The translations under genes and the position numbers were made by a program. The notes under the pieces are model-generated. The model was given only the letters and a program-made list of their open reading frames with translations. It did not search any database and was not told where the DNA came from. From Novosphingobium profundi (GTDB taxonomy: Bacteria; Pseudomonadota; Alphaproteobacteria; Sphingomonadales; Sphingomonadaceae): DNA of 64,000 bases. This document shows, one piece after another, positions 55,737 to 64,000 of this stretch (positions are counted from its first letter, which is position 1; each line of letters starts with the position of its first letter). The stretch spans positions 1 to 64,000 of the forward strand of contig NZ_JAIVLF010000006.1 in NCBI RefSeq assembly GCF_020524485.1, written 5' to 3'.

Positions 55737-56494
55737 GGCGCGCCTTCGGCGGCCTGTGCGCTGCCGACCAGGAACACCACATAGCCGCGAAACCCCGCCC
55801 CGGCCTCCAGGCCCGGCGGGGCGCGCCACTCGCCGCCCTCGACCAGCCCGACACGGTAAGGCAGGCCAAGGCGTTCGAGCGAAGCCAGGTAGCGTTCGTA
55901 ACCCGGAATCGTCGCGCGGCCCTGGTAGGTCTGCACCACGATCTCATCGACACAGTCGGCAAGGCTGGAGAGCGCATCCGCCGAACCTCCCGCACTCCAG
56001 TCCATCAGCCCGGTGATGCCCAGCTTGAAACGCGCAGGGAGGCGCGCCCGCAGACCTTCCAGAAACTGCGCGTACCCGGCAAGCCCGTGCGTCGCGGCGT
56101 CGAAGTCAATCTGCAGGCCCTCCACCGCATTGCCCGCCGCCGCCCAGCGTTCCAACTGGCCCAGCACCGCCGCGTAGAGCCCCTCCTCCCAGTCGAGCCG
56201 CTCGACCCGCACGCTCATCCACACGCGCGGCCCCGTCACGCGGGGAACGGCGCGCAAGGGGCCGTAGGCGCTGGTGCGCGTGGCGCGCACCTCGCCCGCC
56301 AGCAGATAGACCAGAGGCGCCTCTTCCAGCCAAGGCGGAGGAGCGACGCCCGCCCATAGGAAAAACGCCTCGTAGTCGCGCGCGCGGACAGGGCCGTCCC
56401 GGCGTGTCCCGCAGGCCGCCAGCGCGAACGCCGCGACGCCTGCGCCCAGCAGCGCGCGGCGGCTTACCAGTAGAACTTGAGCTTGGTCGCCCAT
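55727..56494 (-). CDS. DUF3142 lipoprotein
   Basis: A 255-residue protein. Signal (SRRALLGAGVAAFALAACG, lipobox LAAC) is preceded by a short head; the mature part has DUF3142 features (GPRVWMSVRVERLDWEEGLY, then VEGLQIDFDAATHGLAGYAQFL and LGITGLMDWS). The fold resembles glycoside-hydrolase-like barrels, but activity is unknown. The ATG at 56492-56494 lies inside the upstream gene, a 31-nt overlap that suggests coupling with the 708-residue exported protein. Confidence 0.8.
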   Translation of the reverse strand: MGDQAQVLLVSRRALLGAGVAAFALAACGTRRDGPVRARDYEAFFLWAGVAPPPWLEEAPLVYLLAGEVRATRTSAYGPLRAVPRVTGPRVWMSVRVERLDWEEGLYAAVLGQLERWAAAGNAVEGLQIDFDAATHGLAGYAQFLEGLRARLPARFKLGITGLMDWSAGGSADALSSLADCVDEIVVQTYQGRATIPGYERYLASLERLGLPYRVGLVEGGEWRAPPGLEAGAGFRGYVVFLVGSAQAAEGAPQA

Positions 56495-58590
56495 CGGCTC
56501 TTGGGGTACTCGCGCTTGAGGCGCTGGAACCAGGCCTTGCGCTGGCTTTCGGGGACATCGGTGGCGCTGCACGAATTGTTGCCCGAGGGCGCGTAGCACA
56601 TGACCGAGCGGTAGAGCGCATAGGCCCGTTCCTGCGCGCTCGCCCGCGAACCCGCCAGCACCTGCGCATAGATCGCCGCGCGGTCCGTCAACTCGCCCGC
56701 AAAGCGCGAGGGCGTACCGCCCAGTTCCTCGCGCCCGCGCCAGCGCTCGCCCGCCATGTAGCTATCGAAATTGTTGAGCCGGTAGAAGTCTGCGAGGCAC
56801 AGGAGTGCGCCCGGATCGGACCCATCGCGCGCGAGCCTCTGCGCTGTATCGGCCAGCGCGGGACAGGCGAAATCCTGTTGCCAGCGGCCCTTCGTGAAGC
56901 TGCCGAGCGGCACTTGGCGGGCCGCATCGCGCAGCCATCCCCCGATCCAGCCCTCACGCCCTGCGCTCTGCGGCACCAGCGCCCGGTCGCGCTCAAAGTC
57001 AGCAAAGTGCCCGCGTGTCAGGTCCTTGTAGAGGAGCGTCATCGCCGCGACCTCGCGTTCCAGCCCACTCGTGCCCGCCTTCGCCTGCGCGCGCAGGGTT
57101 GCCCCGTCGGCGACGTGCTCCAGGAGAATGGCCCGAATCTCGGGCACCTGGACGGGGCTGTTCGCGGCAAAGACCTTCGCCAGTTCGCCGCTGCGCTCCC
57201 AGTGGTGGGCAAGCGCAAGTTCGACCGCCGGGCGCTGGAAACGCGGGTCCGCGCCCTTCGCCAGTTGCTCCCAGAAGCCGACCGCGTTGGAATCGCCCAA
57301 GGCCTCCAGCGCCAGGCCGCGCAGCATCTGCGCGCTGAAGGCCAGCGGCGTGTACTGCCCCTTGCGCGCCTCGTCGGGCAGCAGCTTCAGGACGGCGGCA
57401 TAGTCGCGCTGAACATGGAAGGCCTGCGCGGCCTGGAGGTAGGTGTAGAGCTTGGGATGCCCGGCAAAGTGCGGCGCCTGCGCAGCAAGTTCCGCCGCGT
57501 CCAGACGCGCGGTGCGCCGCTCGGACATCACCGGCTCGCTTGCCCGCAGGCGCAGCAGGTCCCAGGTCGCAAGGCTCAGCGCGCTGTCGATTTCGCCATC
57601 CCCGGCCGCCTCGAAGAAGAGCTTGGTGTCGATTTCCTCGATCAGGTGGGCCGCTGCGGGGTCGGCGGCGCTCTCCCGCTCCAGCAGCGCACCATAGGCG
57701 CGGGACAGTTCGGGCCGCTGGCCGCGCAACCAGAAGGCCCGGCGCGTGAGCCCCCGCGCGGAGGCCGCGTAACGCCCTTCGGGATAGGTGCGCAGATACG
57801 CCTCGAGCGCGGCCTGCCCCTGCGCGGCCAGCGCGGCATCGGTCTTCGTGTTGTCGTACCAGCCCCATTCGTCGATGGCGGGCACCTGCGCGGCGGCGAG
57901 CGCGGTGCGCGCCTGCATGTAGCGCGCGGTCTCGGCCACCCAGCCCTGCCCGCTGCCTTCCAACCCCGCGAAGGTGGCGCGCGCAGAGCCGAAGTCCTCG
58001 GCGTAGAAGGCCCGCGCGCCCTTCAGGTAAGCGAGATACTCGCGCCCTGCCGGGCTGGTGACGGAGGCCGGCCAGGTGGACGGCTCCTGCGCCCCGTCGC
58101 ACGCCGCCTTCAGGTTGGCGCGCGCGCCGACAAGCGCCCCGCGTTCGGCCTCGGAAATGGATGGCGTGTCGGCCAGGGCTGCGGCGAAAGCCTCGCCTCC
58201 ACTCGCCAGGGTCTGGCACAAGGTGCCGCTATAGGCGGGCAGCGGCCAGGTCTCTTCCTCGGCCTGCGCTCCGGGCCAGAAGCCGCTGCGCATGGCCTCC
58301 CAGGTCAGGAAGACATGGCCGAGCGGCGCGGTTTCCCAGGAGTTCGCAGGGTATCCGGCCTTCTTCGGGATACCGCCCCCCGCCTCCATCATCAGCCAGG
58401 AGAGGTTGGTGCGGGTATCGTTGCGCGCCGACAGGAAGGGAACGCCGGCGCATTCATAATCGGAGAGACCCAGACGCCAGCTCGGCGCGCAACCGAAGTC
58501 CCCGCTGGCCCCCGCACCGCTCGGCAATCCCAAAGCCAGTGCAGTCCCTGTCGCCAGCGCCAGAGCCTTGTGCCTGATCTTTCCGCGCAT
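56464..58590 (-). CDS. large exported helical-repeat protein
   Basis: A 708-residue exported protein with a signal peptide (ALALATGTALALGLPSGAGASG). The mature part is mostly helix pairs resembling tetratricopeptide repeats (EAYLRTYPEGRYAASARGL and ALGDSNAVGFWEQLAKG) with several Cys. I cannot place it in a family. The repeats suggest protein-protein scaffolding in the periplasm. It overlaps the DUF3142 lipoprotein, whose partner it may be. The ATG at 58588-58590 is chosen because the preceding 29 residues lack signal character. Confidence 0.65.
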   Translation of the reverse strand: MRGKIRHKALALATGTALALGLPSGAGASGDFGCAPSWRLGLSDYECAGVPFLSARNDTRTNLSWLMMEAGGGIPKKAGYPANSWETAPLGHVFLTWEAMRSGFWPGAQAEEETWPLPAYSGTLCQTLASGGEAFAAALADTPSISEAERGALVGARANLKAACDGAQEPSTWPASVTSPAGREYLAYLKGARAFYAEDFGSARATFAGLEGSGQGWVAETARYMQARTALAAAQVPAIDEWGWYDNTKTDAALAAQGQAALEAYLRTYPEGRYAASARGLTRRAFWLRGQRPELSRAYGALLERESAADPAAAHLIEEIDTKLFFEAAGDGEIDSALSLATWDLLRLRASEPVMSERRTARLDAAELAAQAPHFAGHPKLYTYLQAAQAFHVQRDYAAVLKLLPDEARKGQYTPLAFSAQMLRGLALEALGDSNAVGFWEQLAKGADPRFQRPAVELALAHHWERSGELAKVFAANSPVQVPEIRAILLEHVADGATLRAQAKAGTSGLEREVAAMTLLYKDLTRGHFADFERDRALVPQSAGREGWIGGWLRDAARQVPLGSFTKGRWQQDFACPALADTAQRLARDGSDPGALLCLADFYRLNNFDSYMAGERWRGREELGGTPSRFAGELTDRAAIYAQVLAGSRASAQERAYALYRSVMCYAPSGNNSCSATDVPESQRKAWFQRLKREYPKSRWATKLKFYW

Positions 58591-58670
58591 CTGCGTTGTG
58601 CCCCCTACCTGCCTGCCTGCTGTCCCCACTCGGGTGAATACCCTGCCGGGAACGCCCCTCACAAGTCCAT

Positions 58671-58707
58671 AGGACAAAAGAAAAGGCCCCGCTTTCGCAG
58701 GGCCTTT
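58671..58707 (-). terminator. rho-independent terminator of pnp
   Basis: On the minus strand AAAGGCCC and GGGCCTTT form the stem with a GC-containing loop, followed by TTTTCTTTTG. It begins 33 bp after the pnp stop. Confidence 0.85.
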
Positions 58708-58739
58708 CCAGGTTCGTTCGGACAGGTCCGAGGTGGTGA

Positions 58740-61013
58740 TCAGTCTTCCTTGAGGAAGGCGGGCATGTGGCCCGGATCGCCACCTTCGTTGCCACCGCGC
58801 GGACCGCGGTCGCGGCCGCCGTCACGGCCACCACGGCGCGGGCCACGGCGATCACCGCCACGGCCACCGCCGTCACGGTCGCCGCGCGGCGCCTTGGGCG
58901 GACGGGTGTCTTCCAGCTCTTCGCCGGTTTCCTGGTCGACGACGCGCATCGAGAGGCGGACCTTGCCACGGTTGTCGATCTCGAGGACCTTGACCTTGAC
59001 CTCCTGGCCTTCCTTGACGACGTCGGTCGGCTTTTCGACGCGCTCGTTCTTCATTTCGGAGACGTGGACGAGGCCGTCCTTGCCACCCATGAAGTTCACG
59101 AAGGCACCGAAGTCGACGATGTTGACGACCTTGCCGTTGTAGATCTTGCCGACTTCGGCTTCCTCGACGATGCCTTGGATCCAGGCCTTGGCGGCCTCGA
59201 TCTGGTTGATGTCGGAGGAGGAGATCTTGATCACGCCTTCGTCGTCGATGTCGACCTTGGCGCCGGTTTCGGCGACGATCTCGCGGATGACCTTGCCGCC
59301 GGTGCCGATGACGTCACGGATCTTCGACTTGTCGATCTGGATCGTCTCGATGCGCGGCGCGTGGGCCGAAAGCTCGGTGCGGGCCGAACCCAGGGCCTTG
59401 GTCATCTCACCCAGGATGTGCGCGCGGCCGGCCTTGGCCTGCTCGAGCGCCTTGCCCATGATTTCCTTGGTGATGCCGGCGATCTTGATGTCCATCTGCA
59501 TCGTGGTGATGCCGTTCTCGGTGCCTGCGACCTTGAAGTCCATGTCGCCGAGGTGATCCTCGTCGCCCAGGATGTCCGAGAGAACCGCGAAGTCGTCGCC
59601 TTCGAGGATCAGGCCCATGGCGATGCCCGAAACCGGACGTGCCAGCGGAACGCCCGCGTCCATCATCGAGAGGCAGCCGCCGCAGATCGTCGCCATCGAG
59701 GACGAACCGTTCGACTCGGTGATGTCCGAGAGGATGCGGATGGTGTAGGGGAAGTCTTCCTTGGCGGGCAGCACCGGGTGCAGCGCGCGCCAAGCCAGCT
59801 TGCCGTGGCCGATTTCGCGGCGGCCCGGCGCGCCGAAGCGGCCCACTTCACCGACCGAGTAGGGCGGGAAGTTGTAGTGCAGCATGAACGAGGAATACGA
59901 CAGGCCTTCGAGGCCGTCGATCATCTGTTCCGCGTCCTTGGTGCCGAGCGTGGTGGTGCAGATCGCCTGCGTTTCACCGCGGGTGAACAGCGCCGAGCCG
60001 TGGGTGCGCGGCAGGAAGCCGACCATCGATTCGATCGGGCGGACCTGGTCGAGCTTGCGGCCGTCGATGCGCGTACCGTCCTTGAGGATGGCGCCGCGAA
60101 CGATCTCGGCTTCGAGCTTCTTCATGGTCTTGATCGCGACCATCTGGGTCTGCGCCGATTCCTCGCCGAAGGCTTCCTTGGCCTTGGCGCGCGCCTCGTT
60201 GAGGGCCTTGGATCGGGCCGACTTGTCGGTCAGCTTGTAAGCGGCGGCAACGTCCTTGCCGACAGCCTTCTTGAGCTTCGCCTTGATGTCGGCGGTGTTG
60301 TCCGACAGGTCGATTTCCCAGGGGTCCTTGGCGGCCTGCTCGGCAAGGTCGATGACCAGGTCGACGACCTTCTTGCACTCGTCATGCGCGAACATGACGG
60401 CGCCCAGCATCTCGTCCTCGGTCAGCTCCTTGGCTTCCGATTCGACCATCATCACGGCGTTGCCGGTGGCGGCAACGACGAGGTCGAGACGGCCGTTCTC
60501 AAGGGCGGCGGTCTGCTTGGGGTTGAGCGTGTACTCGCCATCCTCGAAGCCGACGCGGCAGGCGCCGATCGGGCCCATGAAGGGCACGCCCGAGATGGTG
60601 AGGGCAGCCGAAGCGGCGATCATCGCGACGATGTCGGCCTCGGTTTCGCCGTCATAGCTCAGGACCTGGCAGATGACGTTGATTTCGTTGTAGAAACCTT
60701 CCGGGAACAGCGGGCGCACCGGACGGTCGATCAGGCGGCTGGTCAGCGTTTCCTTTTCGGTCGCGCCGCGCTCACGCTTGAAGAAGCCGCCGGGGATACG
60801 GCCCGCCGACGAGAACTTTTCCTGGTAGTGCACGGTCAGCGGGAAGAAGTCCTGGCCTTCCTTCACCGACTTGGCGGCGGTCACCGCGCAGAGCACCACG
60901 GTTTCGCCGTAGGTGGCGAGAACGGCACCGTCCGCCTGGCGGGCGATGCGGCCGGTTTCGAGAGTGAGGGTCTTGCCGCCCCACTCCATCGATACGGTCT
61001 TGACGTCGAACAT
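58740..61013 (-). CDS. pnp: polyribonucleotide nucleotidyltransferase
   Basis: A 757-residue PNPase that degrades RNA 3' to 5'. It has two RNase PH domains ([11 protein letters not shown] near residue 97; [18 protein letters not shown] in the second), a KH domain ([15 protein letters not shown]), an S1 domain ([19 protein letters not shown]) and an Arg/Gly-rich tail for RNA binding. Leader hairpins lie between it and rpsO. It is the last gene of truB-rpsO-pnp. Confidence 0.97.
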   Translation of the reverse strand: MFDVKTVSMEWGGKTLTLETGRIARQADGAVLATYGETVVLCAVTAAKSVKEGQDFFPLTVHYQEKFSSAGRIPGGFFKRERGATEKETLTSRLIDRPVRPLFPEGFYNEINVICQVLSYDGETEADIVAMIAASAALTISGVPFMGPIGACRVGFEDGEYTLNPKQTAALENGRLDLVVAATGNAVMMVESEAKELTEDEMLGAVMFAHDECKKVVDLVIDLAEQAAKDPWEIDLSDNTADIKAKLKKAVGKDVAAAYKLTDKSARSKALNEARAKAKEAFGEESAQTQMVAIKTMKKLEAEIVRGAILKDGTRIDGRKLDQVRPIESMVGFLPRTHGSALFTRGETQAICTTTLGTKDAEQMIDGLEGLSYSSFMLHYNFPPYSVGEVGRFGAPGRREIGHGKLAWRALHPVLPAKEDFPYTIRILSDITESNGSSSMATICGGCLSMMDAGVPLARPVSGIAMGLILEGDDFAVLSDILGDEDHLGDMDFKVAGTENGITTMQMDIKIAGITKEIMGKALEQAKAGRAHILGEMTKALGSARTELSAHAPRIETIQIDKSKIRDVIGTGGKVIREIVAETGAKVDIDDEGVIKISSSDINQIEAAKAWIQGIVEEAEVGKIYNGKVVNIVDFGAFVNFMGGKDGLVHVSEMKNERVEKPTDVVKEGQEVKVKVLEIDNRGKVRLSMRVVDQETGEELEDTRPPKAPRGDRDGGGRGGDRRGPRRGGRDGGRDRGPRGGNEGGDPGHMPAFLKED

Positions 61014-61272
61014 AGAATATTCCTCAGCCCGCCGGCCCTATTGCCTGCGGGATTTACTGCCGGGGATGCCGTCCCGGTCCGGTACGGGGCCTGTCATGCC
61101 CCGAAGGCCCCTCGCCGGATTGCGAGGATACCTGTCTATTTCGGTGCCCGGGCCGGCCATCCGGCCCCGGCGGGGTCTTCCTTAGCACAACGGGGAACGC
61201 AGGTGGATAGGTCCCGTACGCTGGCCGGAAATATGAAACGGCCCGCCAGAGGCGGGCCGAAACATTTGGCTG
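61014..61272 (-). other. pnp leader with hairpins, including a terminator-like stem
   Basis: 259 bp between rpsO and pnp. It includes the hairpin at 61239-61259 and further GC-rich stems near 61150-61185. PNPase autoregulation through a leader stem cut by RNase III is established in E. coli; here it is only possible. Confidence 0.5.
61227..61259 (-). terminator. terminator-like hairpin after rpsO
   Basis: CGGCCCGCC (61239-61247) and GGCGGGCCG (61251-61259) with a 3-nt loop; the minus strand then reads TTTCATATTT. It may partly end rpsO transcripts before pnp. Confidence 0.7.
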
Positions 61273-61542
61273 TTACTTACGCAGACCCAGCTTCTGGATC
61301 AGGTCGTTGTAACGCTGCACGTCCTTCTTCTTGAGGTAGGCCAGCAGCGAACGACGCTTGTTGACCATGGCGAGAAGACCGCGACGCGAGTGGTTGTCCT
61401 TGTGGTGAGCCTTGAAGTGCTCGGTCAGGTTGCGGATACGCTCGGTGAGGATCGCGACCTGAACTTCCGGAGATCCGGTGTCACCCGAAACGCGGGCGTT
61501 GTCCGTAATGATTTCCGTCTTCTTTTCGGCAGTAACCGTCAT
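61273..61542 (-). CDS. rpsO: ribosomal protein S15
   Basis: The 89-residue S15: [16 protein letters not shown], then [20 protein letters not shown] and [21 protein letters not shown]. It binds 16S rRNA in the central domain of the 30S subunit. The ATG at 61540-61542 has GGAG 8 nt upstream; a GTG at 61551 is possible but overlaps the truB stop. The order truB-rpsO-pnp is common. Confidence 0.97.
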   Translation of the reverse strand: MTVTAEKKTEIITDNARVSGDTGSPEVQVAILTERIRNLTEHFKAHHKDNHSRRGLLAMVNKRRSLLAYLKKKDVQRYNDLIQKLGLRK

Positions 61543-61547
61543 GTCAT

Positions 61548-62465
61548 TCACTCCGCGACATCTGTGAGGTTAAACCCCCGGACCACGCGGACGTCGCCGT
61601 GTGAAAGCTCCACCAGCGCGACCGGAAGGGTTTCCATCCGTGCCCAGTAGAGCCCGTCATCCTGGGGCATCCCGGTCAGAACACGGCCCTGTCGGACCGC
61701 CCTTGCCTGCTCCGGGTCGAGGTCGATGGCCGGGATGTCGTCCAGCCCCGCCTCCAGCGGCAAGAGTAACTGCTCAAGAGGCGCGCCCTTACCGACTTCG
61801 TTCAATTTGTCCAGCGAAATCGCCCCCGAGAGGTCGAAGGGCCCGGCCTTGATCCGGCGCAGCATGGTGACCGTGCCGCAGCTTCCCAGCGCGTGCGCGA
61901 TGTCGCGTGCAAGGCTGCGGATATAGGTCCCCTTGGAGACCTGCGCCTGCAAGGTCACCCCGTCATTGGCATCGAAGCCATGGATCTCAAGGGCGTGGAT
62001 CGTGACGTCACGCGACTTGAGGGTGACTTCCTCACCCGCGCGCGCCAGATCGTAGGCGCGCTTGCCGTCGATCTTGAGCGCGGAATAGGCGGGCGGGACC
62101 TGGGTGATGGGGCCTGTGAACTGCGGGAGGACTGCGGCCAGCTCTTCCGCACTGGGGAAGACATCGCTCGTCGCGATCACCTTGCCCTCGGCATCGAGCG
62201 TGTCGGTCTCCTCGCCAAAGCGCAGGGTGAAGAGGTAGGTCTTATCCGCATCGAGCATCCGGCCCGTCAGCTTGGTCGCCTCACCCAGCGCAATGGGAAG
62301 GACGCCGGAGGCCAGCGGATCGAGCGTGCCACCATGGCCGACCTTGACCCCGCCCTTGAGCTTCACGTTGAACCCCGCCTCGCGCAGGTTGCGCTTGACC
62401 GCGGCGACGGCCTGTGTGGAGCCCAGCTCCACCGGCTTGTCGAGAATGATCCAGCCATGGGGCAT
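61548..62465 (-). CDS. truB: tRNA pseudouridine-55 synthase
   Basis: A 305-residue synthase. The catalytic Asp is in [18 protein letters not shown]; the N-terminal [16 protein letters not shown] and the middle [13 protein letters not shown] run [20 protein letters not shown] fit TruB. It makes pseudouridine in the T-loop of tRNA. The ATG at 62463-62465 gives the standard start; an in-frame extension adds 17 residues. Copy 8 of the repeat lies upstream. Confidence 0.95.
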   Translation of the reverse strand: MPHGWIILDKPVELGSTQAVAAVKRNLREAGFNVKLKGGVKVGHGGTLDPLASGVLPIALGEATKLTGRMLDADKTYLFTLRFGEETDTLDAEGKVIATSDVFPSAEELAAVLPQFTGPITQVPPAYSALKIDGKRAYDLARAGEEVTLKSRDVTIHALEIHGFDANDGVTLQAQVSKGTYIRSLARDIAHALGSCGTVTMLRRIKAGPFDLSGAISLDKLNEVGKGAPLEQLLLPLEAGLDDIPAIDLDPEQARAVRQGRVLTGMPQDDGLYWARMETLPVALVELSHGDVRVVRGFNLTDVAE

Positions 62466-62572
62466 CAGCGCACCTCGCAAAAGGAAAGTCGGGCGTTCAT
62501 CGTCATGGCGCCCCAAGAGGCAAAGCGGGCGGGCTTGTCAACACGGGCAAATCCAGGAAGGAAAAACGGATT

Positions 62573-62685
62573 CCGAGGGCCATCGCCCTCGGGCTCCCCG
62601 AACTGTCCAACTCACCTCTCGCACGCTGCCTTGGCTGAGACGGGTGAGGTCGCCGGGTTTGGGATCAAGAGGTGATGGCGCCTCA
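62573..62685 (-). repeat. dispersed hairpin element, copy 8 (113 bp, inverted, decayed)
   Basis: The CCGAGG end is intact (62573-62592); the far end (CAAGAGGTGATGGCGCCTCA) has lost much of its stem, and its last three bases are the bpt stop codon. Confidence 0.8.
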
Positions 62686-63522
62686 GTCGCGCGAAATGGC
62701 GGTCATCCCGTCCTTGCCCATCGTGGAGCCCAGGCTCTCGTCCTTGCGGGGATTGGCGACGGCGTCGGCGATGAGGCGGTCCTGGTCTTCAGGCGCCATG
62801 CGCTCCCACCCGGCGCGGCCCAGCTTTTCAAGCGGGCGGTAGCGCACCTTGTACTGCATGCGCGCCGAACCTTCGACCCAGTAGCCCAGGTAGACATAGC
62901 CCAGCCCCATCTCCACCGAGCGGCGGATGTGGTCGAGGATGATGTAGTTGCCCAGGCCCTTGCGCGGGCTTTGCGGGTCATAGAAGCTGTAGATCATCGA
63001 CAGCCCGTCGCACTGGCGGTCGGTCAGGCAGGCGCCGACAAGGCGGCCCGGCGTCACCCCGTCCTCGGACGGTTCGCGGTATTCGACCACATAGCTGGTG
63101 ACGGGGGTATGCTCGACCATGTCGGCGTAGTCGATCTCGTCCATCGCGGTCATCCCGCCTTCGGGATGGCGTTCGGCAAGGTAGGCCTGGAGCAGTTCGA
63201 ACTGCTCGCTGGTGGACCAGGGGCGGCAGACGGTGACGACCAGATCGTCGTTCGCCTTGAGCGCGCGCTTCTGCGAAGAGGAGGCGGCAAACTCGCTGGC
63301 GACCACGCGCACCGAGATGCAGGCGCTGCAGTCGATGCAGGAGGGGCGGTAGGCGACGGTCTGGCTGCGGCGAAAGCCGATGCGGCTGAGCGCATCGTTG
63401 AGCGAATCCGCGTGCGGCCCCTTGAGCTCCGTGAACACCTTGCGTTCGCTCCGGCCCGGCAGATAGGGGCACGGCGCGGGGCTGGTCACGAAGAAGCGGG
63501 GAAATCGAACCGGTGCCGTCAC
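62683..63522 (-). CDS. bpt: arginyl-tRNA--protein transferase (Bpt type)
   Basis: A 279-residue leucyl/arginyl transferase of the Bpt group. The N-terminal Cys motif [12 protein letters not shown] and the conserved [19 protein letters not shown] and [15 protein letters not shown] match. It adds Leu (bacterial Bpt) or Arg to proteins with N-terminal acidic residues for degradation. Its stop codon is inside copy 8 of the repeat, so the repeat has entered or defined the gene's end. Confidence 0.92.
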   Translation of the reverse strand: MTAPVRFPRFFVTSPAPCPYLPGRSERKVFTELKGPHADSLNDALSRIGFRRSQTVAYRPSCIDCSACISVRVVASEFAASSSQKRALKANDDLVVTVCRPWSTSEQFELLQAYLAERHPEGGMTAMDEIDYADMVEHTPVTSYVVEYREPSEDGVTPGRLVGACLTDRQCDGLSMIYSFYDPQSPRKGLGNYIILDHIRRSVEMGLGYVYLGYWVEGSARMQYKVRYRPLEKLGRAGWERMAPEDQDRLIADAVANPRKDESLGSTMGKDGMTAISRD

Positions 63523-63786
63523 GGGGGCGCTGCGTCCTCTTGTTTCTTACTTGCGTGGTCGATCAAGGCACCGCGAAGGCCCCTTGTTCCGGCAAATATG
63601 CAGGAGCGTATCCGCCGTTGAAAGTGTTTTAACCACAAAAGTGGCGCAAGCGCTTCCGGGATCGCGCGAAATTCACGCCATCCCGGAGCCTTGTCCCGGA
63701 TCGGGCCGGGTTTCACCCCATGTATTCCTACCCTGGTCGCCGCGCGGGACCGGAAGGCCCCCAGGGCAGAAGCCCGGACGGGAGGT

Positions 63787-64000
63787 TCAGTCGGTCTCGA
63801 CCCGGCGCACTTCGTAGCCCTCGCGGTGGAGCGCGGCGATCAGCGCGTCGAGTTGCGCCGAATCGCGTGCCTCGCACTCGATCTCGGTCACCAGCCCCTT
63901 GGCGGGCAGGTGCGTGAAGATGCGCTGGTGGAAGACCTCAATGATGTTCACGTTCTGCTCGTGGAACACCTTGGCGACCTTGAACAGCGCGCCCGCGCGG
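63787..64000 (-). CDS. ilvA: threonine ammonia-lyase, C-terminal fragment (cut by window edge)
   Basis: The last 71 codons of a longer gene that continues beyond position 64000. They form the end of an ACT-type regulatory domain (VFHEQNVNIIEVFHQRIF, then LVTEIECEARDSAQLDALIAAL), as in the catabolic-type threonine ammonia-lyases with a C-terminal ACT domain. The catalytic PLP domain is outside the window, so the assignment is by the tail only. Confidence 0.75.
   Translation of the reverse strand, partial: RAGALFKVAKVFHEQNVNIIEVFHQRIFTHLPAKGLVTEIECEARDSAQLDALIAALHREGYEVRRVETD

Noticed and set aside
56404..59142. A 912-codon frame on the plus strand
   Set aside because: Antisense to the exported repeat protein and pnp, which have clear motifs.
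58767..61334. An 855-codon frame on the plus strand
   Set aside because: Antisense to pnp.

Overview
The window looks like a chromosomal segment of a GC-rich alphaproteobacterium, most likely a sphingomonad (Novosphingobium/Sphingobium type). This is inferred from protein families and gene order (ftsE-ftsX with a zinc-ribbon protein, truB-rpsO-pnp, glnB-glnA, a compact biotin operon, many TonB/porin and PQQ-linked genes), not from a database comparison.

Positions 1-6396 look like one end of an integrated element. A P4-type integrase lies next to the 3' end of tRNA-Val and reads away from it. Further left are a two-gene unit with an AbiEii-like nucleotidyltransferase in locally AT-richer DNA, a large atypical tyrosine recombinase, and an ArdC-type antirestriction gene overlapping a small sigma-region-4-like gene. 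The other end of the element is outside the window.

Positions 6.5-14.1 kb hold envelope and division genes: a bifunctional penicillin-binding protein, plsC, a YdcF-like gene, ftsX-ftsE, a zinc-ribbon membrane protein, a nucleotidyltransferase-fold protein and tRNA-Leu(GAG).

Positions 14.3-35.8 kb are the most striking part, a PQQ-dependent alcohol oxidation island. It has a quinoprotein alcohol dehydrogenase with the Asp-x-Asp signature of lanthanide enzymes, cytochrome c PedF, a lipoprotein cytochrome c, a substrate-binding-like protein, a PQQ-associated beta-propeller protein, a CXXCW rhodanese, a SoxYZ-like carrier, a metallo-beta-lactamase-fold hydrolase, a porin, a TonB receptor with cytochrome b561, an aldehyde dehydrogenase with DUF779, and a FIST / hybrid histidine kinase / NarL-type regulator set. 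A shared 16-bp motif (consensus CCAWRGTSCAATWTSG) lies in front of seven of these genes in six intergenic regions and probably marks one regulon.

Positions 35.9-64 kb are mostly housekeeping: a HerA-like ATPase, an overlapping biotin operon (bioF, an esterase, bioC, bioD, bioA), a fasciclin lipoprotein, a Gly/Asn-repeat protein, glnA and glnB, argC, a roadblock/PAS signalling pair, an M17 aminopeptidase, map, a DUF3142 lipoprotein paired with a large exported protein, pnp-rpsO-truB, the arginyltransferase-like bpt, and the 3' end of a threonine ammonia-lyase gene.

A 113-114 bp intergenic element with hairpins at both ends occurs eight times (five in one orientation, three in the other), always just downstream of at least one gene. 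No CRISPR array, rRNA gene or intact insertion sequence was seen.
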